A stretch of DNA of 46,318 bases from Oopsacas minuta (Eukaryota; Porifera; Hexactinellida; Lyssacinosida; Leucopsacidae): positions 1 to 46,318 of the forward strand of contig JAKMXF010000053.1 in NCBI GenBank assembly GCA_024704765.1. The letters are read 5' to 3'. Positions within the stretch are counted from its first letter, which is position 1. Each line of letters begins with the position of its first letter. Below the pieces are notes generated by a model. That model was not told the origin of the DNA. It saw only the letters and a program-made list of their open reading frames with translations, and searched no databases. Positions 45,094 through 46,318 of the stretch are shown one piece after another. The translations under genes and the position numbers were made by a program.

Positions 45094-45610
45094 TATCATC
45101 GTTTCCAAATTTTTCTTCGATGTCTAATATTGCCGGAATAGTAACAAACTTTTTGTTAAAAGTGTTGTTTGAAGTGCTACATTTATCAGTTGACAAAATT
45201 TGGCGATAATTTATAATAGAGGTAATGTCGATCGGATGAATTTATTTTTGGAAAATTATATAATCTATAATGGCATGGGGTTTACTGGCTTAATTCATTA
45301 GTACATATTATGGGGTGCGCTGAACTTACAATCGATTCTTAGTATACGTTGTTTGTAATCATCAATTTCTAGATCTGATGTAATTTAAGCTAAAAATTTT
45401 CCCATTTATTTACCCATAACTATTAATCCAAACAAGTAGCTATGATTACTTCATAGTTGCGTTCACAGCTATACTCGGGAAAATATAATCATATTTTTGA
45501 AATCTACAGTGTTGATTTACTAGATGTGGAAAGTACAATCATGATGCTTATCTTAACTATTTATATGTAATTGCCTTATACGCCATAATGGTCATTCTGG
45601 CATACTTTTG
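45094..45610 (+). repeat. Relic of the Transib/RAG-like family
   Basis: Two blocks match the element at 36295-38476 in the same order. 45094-45220 resembles 36596-36720 (shared GAAGTGCTACATTTATCAG versus GGAGTGCTGCATCTATCAG). 45480-45610 resembles 38350-38476 (shared ACGCCATAATGG and CTGGCATAC versus TTGGCACAC). The coding middle is absent and the right terminus has decayed to CATACTTTTG. It is a deleted, older copy. Confidence 0.6.
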
Positions 45611-46114
45611 CTTAGTATCAATTAACTATAAAAATATAATTTTTTCTTGAATAGAGCACACCACGTAGTATGGAAATGGGCAAGAGCACTCTGTCTTATA
45701 TCCTGCTGCCAGGCAGGGGCGCAACCTACGAAGCTAGGGGAATTAATCCTCCACGCCTCCTGAGATTATGTAGCATTTGTAATCGTTCGCTCAGGTTAGT
45801 CCATTCTTATATATATTTAAATTGTCAAGACGCATTATAATTTAAGTTATAGCTGTTCTGGTATTTATCATTGACAAATTCTAATAAATTTTTAAAATAC
45901 GAAAGGATTTTACTCCACTAGTTCCATATGATTACAGATCGATATTTGGTATCTAATGGTGATATATTTCCTAGGTTCAAGACAACGAGACTGCTTACCC
46001 TCAGTCGAGGATTAAGAGGATAGCGATTTGTCCCTCATATGGATGTGCAATTGAACCACATTCCTTCGAAAATGTTTAGCCTGGGCTATTGTATACAACT
46101 AATTCATATACCTA

Positions 46115-46318
46115 CAGGGTGTCTAATAAGTTCTGTTATACATTTTCGTGCCTTAGACAGTAGCTATTAATATACTTATGAAGTAATCTTCTAGAATTTC
46201 TTGTAGCATTTTTGGCGCCCTTTCAAATTATACCAAGTATATATCATTCAAGTTGATGATTTCCCAGAAAATCATGTTAGAAGAAATTCGTTCAAAAATT
46301 GTCACTTTTCACGAATCT
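46115..46318 (+). mobile_element. mariner/Tc1-type transposon C, cut by window end
   Basis: CAGGGTGTCTAATAAGTTCT after a TA (46113-46114) is a typical mariner terminus and resembles that of mariner A (CAGGGTGGCCAATAAGTTCT). A transposase-like start codon follows 159 bp later. The right end lies outside the window. Confidence 0.75.
46274..46318 (+). CDS. mariner transposase N-terminus, partial
   Basis: The first 15 codons, MLEEIRSKIVTFHES, run open to the window edge. They match the usual opening of Tc1/mariner transposases (an E-x-R-x-x-I-V start of the first helix-turn-helix). Its position inside transposon C supports the call. Whether the rest is intact cannot be seen. Confidence 0.6.
   Translation, partial: MLEEIRSKIVTFHES

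Noticed and set aside
1-46318. CRISPR arrays, bacterial operons or phage genes
   Set aside because: No direct-repeat/spacer array, ribosome-binding sites or gene clusters were seen; the content is eukaryotic.

Overview
The window is AT-rich, intron-bearing eukaryotic DNA, most likely from an invertebrate animal. It holds one clear Mediator gene and a long RNA polymerase I subunit exon. These sit in DNA packed with decayed Tc1/mariner, pogo, hAT, P/THAP-like, MULE-like and Transib/RAG-like transposons. No bacterial operons, RNA genes or CRISPR arrays are visible. The animal assignment is inference from the transposon mix and the MED21 and RPA2 sequences; I cannot name the species.

Layout. 1-3.7 kb: a probable two-exon minus-strand gene facing an intact MED21 gene, then a possible minus-strand exon. 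3.7-5.1 kb: a complete but broken Tc1 element. 5.1-12.1 kb: mostly intergenic, with a reverse-transcriptase scrap, a short hairpin, dispersed repeats and a 426-bp MITE-like element. 12.1-13.95 kb: the N-terminal half of RNA polymerase I subunit RPA2, ending at a splice-donor-like site; its C-terminal half is not recognisable in the window. 16.16-25.89 kb: a large transposon with inverted repeats of about 350 bp, carrying a broken DDE transposase (MULE-like) and an OTU-type cysteine protease. It is interrupted by a pogo MITE, a mariner and a nearly readable hAT. 25.9-32.2 kb: a mariner inside the target duplication of that transposon, a second unclassified DDE-like element with inverted repeats of about 160-210 bp, and two neighbouring 0.91-kb long palindromes.

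34.8-40.3 kb: a broken P/THAP9-like transposase on the minus strand, split by a 2.18-kb Transib/RAG1-like element (termini CACAGTG, 5-bp target duplication GTATG) and by a 435-bp hAT MITE. Removing either insertion on paper, with one copy of its duplication, makes the host reading frame run on. 40.5-41.8 kb: a broken DDE integrase of the KRBA2/SCAND3-like kind. 42-46.3 kb: MITEs, repeat fragments, a relic of the Transib-like family, and the first 204 bp of another mariner.

The host genes visible are both transcription machinery (Mediator, Pol I), probably by chance. The rest is a layered transposon record whose insertion order can partly be read. The two most notable systems are the OTU-carrying long-TIR transposon and the RAG-like element with vertebrate-type RSS heptamer ends.
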